Positions 1-9,351 of a stretch of 64,000 nt of DNA are shown here, piece by piece; within the stretch, counting starts at the first letter, position 1; every line of letters begins with the position of its first letter. The stretch is taken from positions 1-64,000 of the forward strand of contig JAFQPO010000007.1 of the NCBI GenBank assembly GCA_017411715.1. Direction: 5' to 3'. Under the pieces are notes generated by a model. That model was not told the DNA's origin. It did not search any database and was given only the letters and a program-made list of their open reading frames with translations. The translations under genes and the position numbers were made by a program. The DNA is from Bacilli bacterium. GTDB taxonomy: Bacteria; Bacillota_I; Bacilli_A; ML615J-28; CAG-313.

Positions 1-225
1 AATAAGTCGCTCTTTGATATCTTCATATTTTTTCTCTAATTCAGATAAACTCTTGTCCATCTTTTCAATAGATTTTTTAATATGTTTGATATCTGAATGA
101 AAGATTGTAGTTTGTTCTACAAGCGTTTCTTTTTCTTTGATGCTTGTCCTTTTATAAGCAACAAAGGCAAAGTATATACTTGATATTGTTCCCAGTATTC
201 CGATTACACTTATTACAATGTTCAT
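1..225 (-). CDS. Small membrane/coiled-coil protein, holin-like (partial, runs off the window start)
   Basis: Seen: an ATG at 225 follows the strong ribosome binding site AAGGAGGTTA at 231-240, and the frame stays open to base 1 (75 codons visible). The protein begins MNIVISVIGILGTISSIY, a single transmembrane helix of about 20 residues, followed by a charged heptad-rich segment (IKHIKKSIEKMDKSLSELEKK) that should form a coiled coil. The stop of the sigma-like gene upstream lies directly against this ATG (TAA-ATG), so the two are co-transcribed. Known: a short N-terminal helix plus coiled coil is the plan of UviB/BhlA-type holin-like peptides and of XhlA-like phage proteins. Inference: a holin-like or membrane-signalling partner of the sigma factor. 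The C-terminus is not visible, so this stays tentative. Confidence 0.6.
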   Translation of the reverse strand, partial: MNIVISVIGILGTISSIYFAFVAYKRTSIKEKETLVEQTTIFHSDIKHIKKSIEKMDKSLSELEKKYEDIKERLI

Positions 226-960
226 TTAATTAACCTCCTTTCTAAGAAAATGATATTTCTTCCTAATTTTTTGTCGTCTTTTACTAACTGCTTGTTGACT
301 AATTCCTAGCTTTTTTGCTACTTCTGATTCTGATAATAAACTGTTGTTATCAATAAATTTTTCTAAAAAAACAATTTCATCAATAGTCATCTTATATTTA
401 TTCAATGGATTATTTTTTTCTTTTGTTGATTCATCAGCAATTTGATTTATCATCTCTTCATGATCTTTTCTTACACAATACTTTCGATCTAATTCAATAG
501 CTTTACAAAACTTATTTGTTGTAAATTTAAAAGTTTTATTAACTTTAGAAACAAACTGATTTTCATTACAAAATAAAATATATTCATCAATAAACTTCTT
601 CCTATAATAATTGCTATTAAATGATTTTATAAGAAGTTCTTTCCCATATTTATCTATAAATGAAGAAATATAATCTAAGTTAAGTACTTTGTTTATATTT
701 TTAAATTCATATTTTTGTAATTCTAATAGATTATCTTTTATAAACAAACTGGTATCTATTTTATACCTTCTAATATTAAATTTTTTAATTACAACGAAGA
801 GACAAAAAATTAATTCTTGAGTAAGGTCTTCCCTATATCTCTCATCTGCTTTTCCAACGAATGAACATAATAAATTTTCAAAACATTCTGTTATATATAC
901 AAATGCATCTTCTTTTTGATTTTTATTAAATTTGATTACTTGTTTGATTATTTTATTCAT
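226..960 (-). CDS. Sigma-70-like factor (small, accessory type) with C-terminal region-4 HTH
   Basis: Product of 244 residues. The N-terminal 65 residues (ending YREDLTQELIFCLFVVIKKF) have the look of sigma region 2: an acidic D-x-x-Q-E-L-I helix after a helical stretch. The C-terminal 50 residues carry a region-4 helix-turn-helix (ESEVAKKLGISQQAVSKRRQ). The middle 110 residues are not recognised. The ATG at 960 has an upstream CTCC-type site (AAAGGAGG). Known: sigma factors with this layout include the small UviA/TcdR/BotR group, which switch on bacteriocin or toxin genes and are often beside holin-like genes, and phage late sigma factors. The holin-like gene that follows directly supports that kind of role. 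The long leader carries a threefold tandem repeat and a start-stop pair. The sigma call is fairly sure, the regulon unknown. Confidence 0.65.
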   Translation of the reverse strand: MNKIIKQVIKFNKNQKEDAFVYITECFENLLCSFVGKADERYREDLTQELIFCLFVVIKKFNIRRYKIDTSLFIKDNLLELQKYEFKNINKVLNLDYISSFIDKYGKELLIKSFNSNYYRKKFIDEYILFCNENQFVSKVNKTFKFTTNKFCKAIELDRKYCVRKDHEEMINQIADESTKEKNNPLNKYKMTIDEIVFLEKFIDNNSLLSESEVAKKLGISQQAVSKRRQKIRKKYHFLRKEVN

Positions 961-1021
961 TGTTAATACCTCCTTTATTCATAATTATGTAAACAAGCGT
1001 TGTAAAAGTTAAAATTATTTT

Positions 1022-1042
1022 TTACATTTAAAACACCTCCTT
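1022..1042 (-). promoter_or_regulatory. Leader ribosome binding site followed by an ATG-TAA start-stop pair
   Basis: On the minus strand, AAGGAGGT (1042-1035) is followed after 7 nt by ATG (1027-1025) and at once by TAA (1024-1022). It lies 62 nt upstream of the sigma-like start, which has a second ribosome binding site of its own. No longer reading frame uses the first site. Known: a bare Shine-Dalgarno in a leader can stabilise mRNA (the STAB-SD of cry3A), and start-stop pairs can hold ribosomes. The role here is inferred. Confidence 0.45.
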
Positions 1043-1055
1043 TTTTGCTTTTTTT

Positions 1056-1266
1056 CCCTTACACTATATAAACTACAAAAAAGCACTAAAAATACAACCA
1101 AGAACTAAAAAAAGTTTATTTTTTATTTTCCCTTACACTATATAAACTACAAAAAAGTATCTAAAATACAACCAAGAACTAAAAAAAGTTTATTTTTTCC
1201 CTTATACTATATAAACTACAAAAAACACATCAAAATACAACCAAGAGTTAAAAAAAGTTTATTTTT
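1056..1266 (-). repeat. Three tandem repeats of about 70 bp upstream of the sigma-like gene
   Basis: Units start at 1056, 1130 and 1199 (periods 74 and 69). Each contains CCCTTACACTATATAAACTA (the third has one change), then a short variable stretch, then AATACAACCAAGA and AAAAAAAGTTTATTTTT. Two conserved blocks with a variable 6-10 nt gap fit a repeated protein-binding or promoter-like unit. No spacers separate the units, so this is not a CRISPR array. The location suggests control of the sigma-like gene. Confidence 0.85.
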
Positions 1267-1276
1267 ATACTAAACA

Positions 1277-1310
1277 AAAAAGCCTCTAAGTTTACTTAGA
1301 GACTTTTTTT
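1277..1310 (-). terminator. Rho-independent terminator of the V-ATPase operon
   Basis: A stem (GTCTCTAAG/CTTAGAGGC on the minus strand, one G-U pair) with loop TAAA is followed by a T run. It sits just after the stop of subunit D. Confidence 0.85.
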
Positions 1311-1314
1311 GTTT

Positions 1315-1950
1315 TTAATATCCATTTTTAGCAGCTATAATTTCTTTACTCTTCATTAATCTTATAATATTACTACGTTCATTATCTTCTAATTTTAGAG
1401 TAATGAAATGAATGTTTTCTTCTAAATCAGGAATAAGTACAAATTCGATCGCATTAACACGTCTTCTTGTTTTTTCAATTTCAACTGCTAACATGTCACA
1501 AGATTTTTCAATTTGTGCAAGTTCAACAAGTTTATTAGTTAAACTAGTTAATTCTAATATTGCATCATCTAATTCACTTGGCGTGTGCGCAAAACTATAT
1601 GTAATATTAGTTTCTTTCGAATCAACTATGTTGAGTTTAGGAACAACAATATTCATAATAGATTTTGAATCACATTCAATTACAATATCTTTTGATGGTA
1701 CCATAATTGCTTCTTGTAAAACTAAGTTATTTGATTTGAGTTTTGCATATTCAAATGATGCATTAACATCTAACAAAGATGATTCAATTTCCGTTCTTAG
1801 TTCACGATTTCTTCTAATTAAATCCATAAACTGACGTACCATTTCATCTTGTTTATCTTTTAGTAGTTTGTGACCACGTTTAGCAGTAGCTAGTTCTTTT
1901 TTAAGACGAGTTAATTCCATTCTTGTTGGACTAACTAATCTTGTTGCCAT
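1315..1950 (-). CDS. ntpD: V-type ATPase subunit D (central stalk)
   Basis: Product of 211 residues, the usual size for the family. It opens with the signature PTRMELTRLKKELATAKRGH, is helical through its first and last thirds, and should form the antiparallel coiled coil of the rotor shaft that links the A3B3 head to the membrane ring. I chose the ATG at 1950 (MATRLVSP), one base after the stop of subunit B and with AAAGGA upstream; another ATG at 1962 would add four residues and overlap subunit B. It is the last gene of the operon and is followed by a terminator. Confidence 0.95.
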   Translation of the reverse strand: MATRLVSPTRMELTRLKKELATAKRGHKLLKDKQDEMVRQFMDLIRRNRELRTEIESSLLDVNASFEYAKLKSNNLVLQEAIMVPSKDIVIECDSKSIMNIVVPKLNIVDSKETNITYSFAHTPSELDDAILELTSLTNKLVELAQIEKSCDMLAVEIEKTRRRVNAIEFVLIPDLEENIHFITLKLEDNERSNIIRLMKSKEIIAAKNGY

Positions 1951-1951
1951 A

Positions 1952-3328
1952 CTACTCTTCATCCTTTGGAAGATATTTATCGATGAAATCTAAACTAATA
2001 CGTTTTAATTCAGTAGTTGGTAAGATTTTTAATAATTTCCAACCAATATCAAGTGTTTCTTCAATACTTCTATTTTGAAGTCCTTGAGAAACATATTCTT
2101 TTTCAAATTCATCAGAGAATTTAGCATATAATTTATCTACACTAGATAGTGCCGCATCACCTAAGATAACTGATAATTCTTTTGCTTCTTTACCTCTTGC
2201 GTAAGCTGAGAATAATTGGTTCATAGTTTGTGAATGGTCTTCTCTAGTTTTGCCAACTCCAATACCTTTATCTTTTAATCTGCTAAGTGAAGGCAATACA
2301 TTGATTGGTGGAGTAATACCTTTCATATGTAATTCACGTGATAAGATAATTTGGCCTTCCGTAATATATCCAGTTAAGTCAGGAATTGGATGAGTTTTAT
2401 CATCTTCAGGCATTGTTAAAATTGGAATTTGCGTAATAGATCCTTTTTTACCTCTAATACGGCCAGCTCTTTCATATAAAGATGCAAGGTCAGTATACAT
2501 ATATCCTGGGTAACCTCTTCGACCTGGAACTTCTTTACGCGCAGCTGATACTTCACGTAATGCTTCTGCATAGTTAGTAATATCAGTCATAATAACAAGT
2601 ACATGCATTCCAAGTTCATATGCTAAATATTCAGCACATGTGATTGCCATACGCGGTGTTGCGATACGTTCAATTGCTGGGTCATTAGCAAGATTCATAA
2701 ATAATACTGAACGCTCAATAGCACCAGATTTTTTGAAATCTTGAATAAAGAAATCAGCTTCTTCAAAAGTAATACCAATAGCCGCAAACACAACCGCAAA
2801 TTTATCAGAGGTTCCTCTTACTTTTGCTTGTCTTGCGATTTGAACAGCAAGATTTGCATGTGGTAAACCAGAACCTGAGAAAATTGGTAGTTTTTGACCA
2901 CGTACTAGAGTGTTTAATCCATCAATTGCACTAATACCTGTTTGAATGAATTCAGAAGGATAGTCACGACCTACTGGATTAATTGGTGTACCATTAATAT
3001 CAAGTGAAGCAGTTGGAATTAATTCTTCACCACCATCAATAGGTCTACCCATTCCATCAAATACTCTTCCTAAAATTTCAGGCGAAACTTTAAGTTCAGT
3101 TCCATGGCCTAAAAAGATTGCTTTTGATGTAGCTATTTTTAATCCTTGTGATGAATCGAATAATTGTACAAGTGCTTTGTCTTCATTAATTTCTAGAACT
3201 TTACCAAGTCTAATTTCTCCACTTGCTTGACGTATTTGAACAAGTTCATCATATTTAACATCTTGAACATGGTCAACTAACATTAGTGGTCCAACGACTT
3301 CACGAATTGTTTTATATTCTTTTGCCAT
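1952..3328 (-). CDS. ntpB: V-type ATPase subunit B (non-catalytic head subunit)
   Basis: Product of 458 residues, matching V/A-ATPase B subunits in length. It has the conserved [35 protein letters not shown] and [20 protein letters not shown] segments that form the nucleotide-binding face, but no Walker A lysine loop, as expected of the non-catalytic partner of subunit A. It alternates with A in the A3B3 hexamer. The ATG at 3328 lies one base after the stop of subunit A; a GTG-GTG pair upstream is less likely because no B subunit carries that extension. Confidence 0.96.
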   Translation of the reverse strand: MAKEYKTIREVVGPLMLVDHVQDVKYDELVQIRQASGEIRLGKVLEINEDKALVQLFDSSQGLKIATSKAIFLGHGTELKVSPEILGRVFDGMGRPIDGGEELIPTASLDINGTPINPVGRDYPSEFIQTGISAIDGLNTLVRGQKLPIFSGSGLPHANLAVQIARQAKVRGTSDKFAVVFAAIGITFEEADFFIQDFKKSGAIERSVLFMNLANDPAIERIATPRMAITCAEYLAYELGMHVLVIMTDITNYAEALREVSAARKEVPGRRGYPGYMYTDLASLYERAGRIRGKKGSITQIPILTMPEDDKTHPIPDLTGYITEGQIILSRELHMKGITPPINVLPSLSRLKDKGIGVGKTREDHSQTMNQLFSAYARGKEAKELSVILGDAALSSVDKLYAKFSDEFEKEYVSQGLQNRSIEETLDIGWKLLKILPTTELKRISLDFIDKYLPKDEE

Positions 3329-3329
3329 T

Positions 3330-5108
3330 TTATTCACCACTTTCTTTTTCTAGTTTTTCATACTCAAGATCGATTGCTTCTAAAATTTCTTGAATTTCTT
3401 TTTCGAATGATTGTTCTTCAATATATTTCATTCTTCCTATTTTACTTAAAACTTCCATTACAATAATATCATTGTAATTAACATTGTTACTTAAAGCAAC
3501 AAGTCCTCTATCATACCATTTAAGAATAGCTTTTAACATTCCGAATTGTTTATCAAGTGATGTATATGTATCAACATCATGGAATGCTACTTGGTGAAGA
3601 TAGTCTTCACGGATTGATCTTGCAACATCTAGAGTTAATCTATCACGATAATCAAGTGAATCAACCCCAACAAGTCTAACAATTTCATCTAGTCTTGCTT
3701 CTTCTTGTAATAAAGCCATTGCTTTTTGAACTTGATTTGGCCATTCTTTATGTAAGTTTGTTTCAAAGTATTCACTTAAATCATATAAAGAATAACTCTT
3801 TAACCAGTCAATTGCTGGGAAATGTCTTCTATATGCTAATTGGCTACTTAATCCCCAGAATACTTTTACGATTCTTAAAGTTGCTTGTGAAACAGGTTCT
3901 GATGTGTCACCACCTGGAGGCGATACTGCACCAATAGCAGTAATAGATCCAGTTGAATGATCGCTTCCTAAACATTCCACAAGGCCTGCTCTTTCATAGA
4001 ATTCTGCAAGGCGTGAACCTAAATATGCAGGATATCCTTCTTCACCTGGCATTTCTTCTAAACGACCTGACATTTCACGAAGTGCTTCAGCCCATCTTGA
4101 TGTAGAGTCGGCCATAATAGCTACATTATATCCCATATCACGATAATATTCCGCAATTGTAATACCTGTATAAATTGATGCTTCACGTGCCGCAACTGGC
4201 ATATTTGATGTATTAGCAATTAAAACTGTACGTTTCATCAAACTTTCACCAGTCTTAGGGTCTTTTAATTCAGGGAACTCTTGTAATACATCTGTCATTT
4301 CATTTCCACGTTCACCACAACCAACGTAAACAATAATGTCCGCATTTGCCCATTTTGCAAGTTGATGTTGAACAACAGTTTTACCACTTCCAAAAGGTCC
4401 AGGAATAGCAGCAATCCCACCACGTGCTACAGGGAAAAATGTATCAATAACTCTTTGACCTGTAATAAGTGGTGCTTTTGGCGCAAGTTTCTTTAAGTAT
4501 GGGCGGCCCTTTCTAACAGGCCAATTTTGAATCATATTTAAAGAAATTTCTTTTCCACTTACATCTTTTATAACTACTATTTCATCATGAACATGATAAC
4601 TACCATTTTTAATAGAAACAACTTCACCACTAACTTTGTGAGGAACCATAATTTTATGTAAAACAACTGGTGTTTCTTGAACTGTTCCTAAAACATCACC
4701 AGTAGATACTTTATCTCCTACTTTCACACATGGAGTAAATTCCCATAATTTTTCACGACTTAATTTTGGTACATCAACTCCTAAAGGAATACGTTCACCA
4801 AATTTGTTATAAATTACATCAAGCGGACGGCCAATTCCATCGTAAATACCTTCAATAAGACCAGGGCCGAGTTCTAATGATAGTGGTTGATCAGTAAAGT
4901 AAACTGGTTCACCAGGACCAAGACCTGCTGTTTCTTCATATACTTGGATAGAGGCAACATCATTACGAAGTTCAATAATTTCACCAATTAATTTCTTTTC
5001 GCTAACACGTACTACGTCAAACATTTGAACATTGCGCATTCCTTTTGCTATAACAAGAGGTCCCGCAACTTTTGATATAACGCCTGTTTCTAAAATTTTA
5101 TCTTCCAT
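3330..5108 (-). CDS. ntpA: V-type ATPase subunit A (catalytic head subunit)
   Basis: Product of 592 residues. The Walker A loop [17 protein letters not shown], the GCGERGNEM segment, the Walker B region ([20 protein letters not shown]) and the arginine-containing [17 protein letters not shown] block are all present, along with the roughly 90-residue non-homologous insertion near residues 115-200 that separates A subunits from F-type beta subunits. It hydrolyses or makes ATP in the A3B3 head. The ribosome binding site AGGAG precedes the ATG by 8 nt, and subunit F ends 9 bp upstream. Confidence 0.97.
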   Translation of the reverse strand: MEDKILETGVISKVAGPLVIAKGMRNVQMFDVVRVSEKKLIGEIIELRNDVASIQVYEETAGLGPGEPVYFTDQPLSLELGPGLIEGIYDGIGRPLDVIYNKFGERIPLGVDVPKLSREKLWEFTPCVKVGDKVSTGDVLGTVQETPVVLHKIMVPHKVSGEVVSIKNGSYHVHDEIVVIKDVSGKEISLNMIQNWPVRKGRPYLKKLAPKAPLITGQRVIDTFFPVARGGIAAIPGPFGSGKTVVQHQLAKWANADIIVYVGCGERGNEMTDVLQEFPELKDPKTGESLMKRTVLIANTSNMPVAAREASIYTGITIAEYYRDMGYNVAIMADSTSRWAEALREMSGRLEEMPGEEGYPAYLGSRLAEFYERAGLVECLGSDHSTGSITAIGAVSPPGGDTSEPVSQATLRIVKVFWGLSSQLAYRRHFPAIDWLKSYSLYDLSEYFETNLHKEWPNQVQKAMALLQEEARLDEIVRLVGVDSLDYRDRLTLDVARSIREDYLHQVAFHDVDTYTSLDKQFGMLKAILKWYDRGLVALSNNVNYNDIIVMEVLSKIGRMKYIEEQSFEKEIQEILEAIDLEYEKLEKESGE

Positions 5109-5117
5109 AACTTTCTC

Positions 5118-5432
5118 CTATCCAAATATATTTATCCCAATGGCTTTTTCAACATTGGCCTCAATCTTTTTCATTCCGATGCCTTCATTCTTATTATCAA
5201 GTGGTAAAGGTAAAATAATCGGATATGCTTTATATGCATACTTTTCTAACACTTCACTAATATTTTTATATATATGGTCAGTGACATAAATGATTTTGCA
5301 GCCATCTTTTGATAAGCTAAATATTTTCTTATCGACTTCTGAAACATCATTTACTATAACAACCTTAATGCCAACCGATGCATAAATCTTTAAAGAATCA
5401 TCCATCCCGATAGCCGCAATACTAACACTCAT
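5118..5432 (-). CDS. ntpG: V-type ATPase subunit F (NtpG-type stalk subunit)
   Basis: Product of 104 residues. It begins MSVSIAAIGMDDSLKIYASVGI, the typical F-subunit opening with a G-x-x-x-S/D turn and a Rossmann-like alternation of strands and helices, and carries the conserved IIYVTDHIYKNI segment. The F subunit binds subunit D in the central stalk. In Enterococcus hirae nomenclature this position is ntpG. GGAGG stands 5 nt before the ATG, and its operon position between C and A is canonical. Confidence 0.9.
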   Translation of the reverse strand: MSVSIAAIGMDDSLKIYASVGIKVVIVNDVSEVDKKIFSLSKDGCKIIYVTDHIYKNISEVLEKYAYKAYPIILPLPLDNKNEGIGMKKIEANVEKAIGINIFG

Positions 5433-5441
5433 GTTCTCCTC

Positions 5442-6377
5442 CTATAATAATTCATTAATACTAATATCTTTGAATTTATAAAGCAACTTAATATTTTGTG
5501 CTTCAATTTCTTTTTTAATATAATAATTAATAAATGGTCCAATTGTATCGATATCATTTTTATGTTCACTAATTAATTCTTTCATTAGACCCATTAATTT
5601 AATTGATAAATTATTGATTTTATTATCTTGTAATAATGGACTAATAGTTTTTGTTAGTTTTTCATCATAATATACTGCGATATCTTTTACAAATCTAGAT
5701 GTATCTTCATAATTATCTACAAAAATAGATTTATTAATTAAACCACCGCTTAACAAAGTTTCATCTAAAGATGTTTCTTTAAATCCTAATTTCTTACATC
5801 TAAAATAAATTTCCACATTTGTTAAATCAATTTTTAGTTTTAAATATTTTTTTAAAACATTATCTTTTGTTGCGCTTCTTGCATACTCATACATTACACT
5901 ATCTATAAAACTACTAATTTGACTAGGCGAAATATGGGGGGTAATAACACCTTCAATTTTAGTAAGAACATTTACTAAATGTTTGTTCAAACCTTCCATA
6001 TTTGCGCTAAAAACGGCCTCTTTTAATGTTTTATAACAAGTTGTAGTATAACTTTGCATTAAATCATCATCTAGAAGATCTACATTATAAATCTTCGCTT
6101 TATATAAGACTTTTATAACTTCAGTATCATTAACTAAAAAGAATAAGTCTGTGTCTTGTTTATTTGGAGTAATCTCTAAAAACAAGTCTTTAGTCTTTTT
6201 ATTTTCTGATTCAATTACATCAAAAATACTATTTGAGAAAGTACCATAATTCATTGAAGTAAGCGTCTTAATAAATTCATCTTTGGGTAAACCTGATAAA
6301 ACATATAATTTACTACGATCTAAAATCTTAGTTTCTAAGGCTGATAAAATCCCATTAGCATATAGATAATTATTCAT
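5442..6377 (-). CDS. ntpC: V-type ATPase subunit C (socket between rotor and membrane ring)
   Basis: Product of 311 residues, somewhat shorter than the 330-350 usual for the family. It is almost wholly helical, starts NNYLYANGILSALETKILDR like other AtpC/NtpC proteins, and shows the threefold pseudo-repeat expected of a funnel-shaped subunit. It links the central shaft to the K ring. The gene lies between E and F with a short gap on each side and has AGGTGA before the ATG. The call rests on the opening motif and operon position; sequence conservation in this family is low. Confidence 0.9.
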   Translation of the reverse strand: MNNYLYANGILSALETKILDRSKLYVLSGLPKDEFIKTLTSMNYGTFSNSIFDVIESENKKTKDLFLEITPNKQDTDLFFLVNDTEVIKVLYKAKIYNVDLLDDDLMQSYTTTCYKTLKEAVFSANMEGLNKHLVNVLTKIEGVITPHISPSQISSFIDSVMYEYARSATKDNVLKKYLKLKIDLTNVEIYFRCKKLGFKETSLDETLLSGGLINKSIFVDNYEDTSRFVKDIAVYYDEKLTKTISPLLQDNKINNLSIKLMGLMKELISEHKNDIDTIGPFINYYIKKEIEAQNIKLLYKFKDISINELL

Positions 6378-6385
6378 AGCATCAC

Positions 6386-6967
6386 CTATTCAAATAACAT
6401 CTTAGCTAAAGCTGATTCATATTTATCTTTAATTTCATCAAGAATAACTTCAAATGAATTATCAATATCAAAGTACTCATTTTCAATAATAAAACCACCA
6501 CTAATATCCACACTGTCTTTAGCTAAACTAACATCCCCAAGTGTATCTAGCATTTGATTATTATTTGATGAAAATAATTTAACATAGCGATCATAATCTT
6601 TTTCATTGACTTTAATGATTGCTTTTTCGATATTTGCTTTTCTAATGTGATTTTTAACAAAAGCAATTAATTCATTATCAGATAAATTCATTAATTCTTG
6701 TTTAGTCTGATCTATCACTTTTTGTAACAATTCTTTTTGATGTGCTAATCTTTGTTGATTAAAAGATTGTTCAAGTGATGCTTTATAAACTAAAACTCTT
6801 TCTTCATCCTTTAAGCTTGCATCTTTTAATGCGGCACTTTTTTCTTTTTCAACTTCTTCTTTAGTTAATAAATCTAATTCTTTTACTTTTTCAGTCCCAT
6901 CGGCAATGATTTTTGAAGCATCTAATTTTGCTTTTTCAATTATTTTATCATATACTGATGTGCTCAT
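6386..6967 (-). CDS. ntpE: V-type ATPase subunit E (peripheral stalk)
   Basis: Product of 193 residues. The N-terminal 90 residues form one long charged helix (KIIEKAKLDASKIIADGTEK, then many K/E/Q), followed by a globular C-terminal half ending in the conserved GGFIIENEYFDIDNSFEVIL block typical of E subunits. It forms the peripheral stalk with subunit G and holds the head against rotation. AGAGGT precedes the ATG by 7 nt. Subunit K ends 9 bp upstream, in one transcription unit. Confidence 0.93.
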   Translation of the reverse strand: MSTSVYDKIIEKAKLDASKIIADGTEKVKELDLLTKEEVEKEKSAALKDASLKDEERVLVYKASLEQSFNQQRLAHQKELLQKVIDQTKQELMNLSDNELIAFVKNHIRKANIEKAIIKVNEKDYDRYVKLFSSNNNQMLDTLGDVSLAKDSVDISGGFIIENEYFDIDNSFEVILDEIKDKYESALAKMLFE

Positions 6968-6976
6968 ATCTAACCT

Positions 6977-7447
6977 CTATAGAGCAAAGATTAACATAAT
7001 TGATACGATTAATGACAAGATAGCATATGTTTCTACTAATACTGCCATTGTAATACCTTTACCAGATGCATCTGGTTGTTTAGCAGTCATCATGATACCA
7101 CTAGTTGCAACCTTACCTTGGAAAATTGCAGATAGTAAACCATTGATTGCGATAGGTAAGAAAATTGCTAAATATGCAAGACCTTGAGCAGTTGATAAAT
7201 CCATTTTAGGTTCTCCACCTAAGAACCCTGCTTGAATCATAAATAAGAATGTTGCTAAAAAGCCATATAAACCTTGTGTACCAGGTAAGATTTGTAATAC
7301 TAATAATTTACCAAATAATTCTGGTTTTTCTGATGTAACACCAGCGGCAGCTTTACCACATCCTTGTACACCTAGAATTGAACCAATACCAGGTAAAATT
7401 GTTCCAATTGCTGCTCCTAATAGAGCTAAAACTGTTCCTAAACTCAT
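6977..7447 (-). CDS. ntpK: V-type ATPase subunit K (membrane rotor ring, probable Na+ type)
   Basis: Product of 156 residues with four transmembrane helices in two fused hairpins, as in Enterococcus hirae NtpK. The residues that bind Na+ there are all visible: L54, T57 and Q58 in ILPGTQGLYGF, Q110 in IFQGKVATSG, and the ion-carrying E139 in VLVETYAIL. The first hairpin has no carboxylate of its own, as in NtpK. Known: this ligand set marks Na+ rings. Inference: the enzyme moves Na+, either to pump it out or to make ATP from a Na+ gradient. GGAG lies 8 nt before the ATG. Confidence 0.95.
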   Translation of the reverse strand: MSLGTVLALLGAAIGTILPGIGSILGVQGCGKAAAGVTSEKPELFGKLLVLQILPGTQGLYGFLATFLFMIQAGFLGGEPKMDLSTAQGLAYLAIFLPIAINGLLSAIFQGKVATSGIMMTAKQPDASGKGITMAVLVETYAILSLIVSIMLIFAL

Positions 7448-7461
7448 TTTTTTAATCTCCT

Positions 7462-9351
7462 TTATTCTATATTTTTTTGTTTAATATTTTTAACATATTT
7501 GGTTTCAATTGAAAGTGGTTTGAAATCAACTCCTCCACCTTCAAAGAATTTACCAAAGAATTCAATGTATTGTAATCTACTATCATGAACATATGCTGAT
7601 AGTAAGCCAAGTACTAAATTAAATAGATGCCCAACCATAAAGATAAGTGCAGAGAAAATCATTCCTACTGGATTTCCCCCAACCATTTGAGCTAAAGTAT
7701 TCATAACCATCGCAACTGCAGCACTTGACATAGCAAGCGCCATAATTCTTGAATATGATAATAAATCACTTAAATACGATGTCAAATCATAAAGTCCTAA
7801 TAGGCCAAATGCCATTTTACCAATTAATGATTTTTTTCTAGCCCCATTAAATACTAGAATTAATAATACACCAATTAATACTAAAACAAGACCAGCTATT
7901 TTTGATAAGAAGAATACTCCAATACCAGAAAGAATTAAAATCCAACTTAAGTTTTTACTAAATAAGTCAATATAATCTTTTTCTTTAATATCTATATATA
8001 TTTTAACTACTAATCCCGTCATTAAATGAAGTGCTCCAACAATAATACTAACTAATAACATCATAATTGGATTATCCATTGGACTAAATGCATACCATAC
8101 AAAATTTAAGCCAAAGTCTTCTTTTAAATTAAAGCCAAAATAACTTCCAAAGATAATACCCCAAATGATTGTTGGGATTCCTGAATATAAAATAATATTT
8201 ATTAACTTCAGTGTCCCACCTTTTGGTTTCATTATCTTTTTAGCGATAATACCACCAATAATCATTAAAATACCATACCCTACATCACCCATCATCATTC
8301 CGAATAAAATCCAATACCAGAAACTCATAACTGGATTAGGATCTACTTCTTTACTATGTGGTTTTGAAAACATATCAGTAATAGTCTCAAATTGTGATGT
8401 AAATTTATTATTCTTGTTATATGTTGGAACAATCTCATTTTCATTTGGTTCAACATATTCAAGTTCATAAATAGATGTTGCGGCTTCTAATGCTTCAACT
8501 AATTTATCATGTTCATCACTTCTAACCCAACCATTAATGACTGCTGTATTATTAGTCGCGATAAACATAATATTATCAAGGGCATTTTGTGTTAAAATTT
8601 GGTCATTTAAAACTTTTAAATCATCAAGTGATGTTACATAAGACTTTAATAAATTAAGTTTTTCTTCTTTTAATTCTAATAAATTTTGAACTTCTTGATT
8701 TTCTTTTTCTAAATATTCTTTTAGTAAATAGTTAACTTGTGGTAAACTAATCTCTTCAAAACCAAACTCTTGAAGTCTTGTATATAATTCATCATAGTCA
8801 TCAATATAAGAACTAACCACCAAAGCAGTTGTTCTTTCATCACTACCATAAAAATTATATATATAATTATTTTCCACAAATAATTTTTCTAACTTGTCAA
8901 CTTCTCTATTTAGTACCTCTACTACTATTATTTTTGTATACTTAGTATTTTTTAGTTCACTTGGGATAATATCTAAATTTTCCCATTTAGATAGTTTCTT
9001 TAAATAACTGATTTGCTCTTTAATTTTTAAATCTAATTCTTCAATCTCTTTACTTAAATTAAGTATTAATTCAGGTAGTTTGGTTGTATCATAATTAACA
9101 TTCAAAAACTCTTCTAAGTCTGTTTCTAAATATGAACCAAACAAAGGTTTCTTTTGTTCATATTTTTTAAGCAACTTAATACTTTGTTCAACATCAGCCA
9201 TTAAGCTTTGTGATAAATCAAGGGAAGTTTTACGATCATGTGCCTCACCATCAATAATCATGATAACACTACTTTTTTGAAGTGACTTAATAACATCGTC
9301 ATAATTTTCTTTTAAAATTGCGATCGATGCTTTTTTTACAGGTACAATCAT
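7462..9351 (-). CDS. ntpI: V-type ATPase subunit I (membrane stator, a-subunit homologue)
   Basis: Product of 629 residues. The N-terminal half is a cytoplasmic helical domain with a long coiled coil (about residues 60-115 and 205-245). The C-terminal half (from about 340) has seven or eight transmembrane helices, including the conserved MMGDVGYGILM turn and LLSYSRIMALAMSSAAVAMVMN, whose arginine faces the ring glutamate during ion exchange. It provides the half-channels for ion entry and exit. Its ATG overlaps the stop of the G subunit by four bases (ATGA), so translation is probably coupled. Confidence 0.96.
   Translation of the reverse strand: MIVPVKKASIAILKENYDDVIKSLQKSSVIMIIDGEAHDRKTSLDLSQSLMADVEQSIKLLKKYEQKKPLFGSYLETDLEEFLNVNYDTTKLPELILNLSKEIEELDLKIKEQISYLKKLSKWENLDIIPSELKNTKYTKIIVVEVLNREVDKLEKLFVENNYIYNFYGSDERTTALVVSSYIDDYDELYTRLQEFGFEEISLPQVNYLLKEYLEKENQEVQNLLELKEEKLNLLKSYVTSLDDLKVLNDQILTQNALDNIMFIATNNTAVINGWVRSDEHDKLVEALEAATSIYELEYVEPNENEIVPTYNKNNKFTSQFETITDMFSKPHSKEVDPNPVMSFWYWILFGMMMGDVGYGILMIIGGIIAKKIMKPKGGTLKLINIILYSGIPTIIWGIIFGSYFGFNLKEDFGLNFVWYAFSPMDNPIMMLLVSIIVGALHLMTGLVVKIYIDIKEKDYIDLFSKNLSWILILSGIGVFFLSKIAGLVLVLIGVLLILVFNGARKKSLIGKMAFGLLGLYDLTSYLSDLLSYSRIMALAMSSAAVAMVMNTLAQMVGGNPVGMIFSALIFMVGHLFNLVLGLLSAYVHDSRLQYIEFFGKFFEGGGVDFKPLSIETKYVKNIKQKNIE

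Noticed and set aside
1056-1266. Possible CRISPR array
   Set aside because: The units run directly into one another with no unique spacers of even length, there are only three, and no cas gene is near.
1412-1834. Long plus-strand frame inside the subunit D gene
   Set aside because: It is a mirror of the conserved subunit D gene on the other strand, has no ribosome binding site, and its composition is that of reversed Ser/Glu codons.
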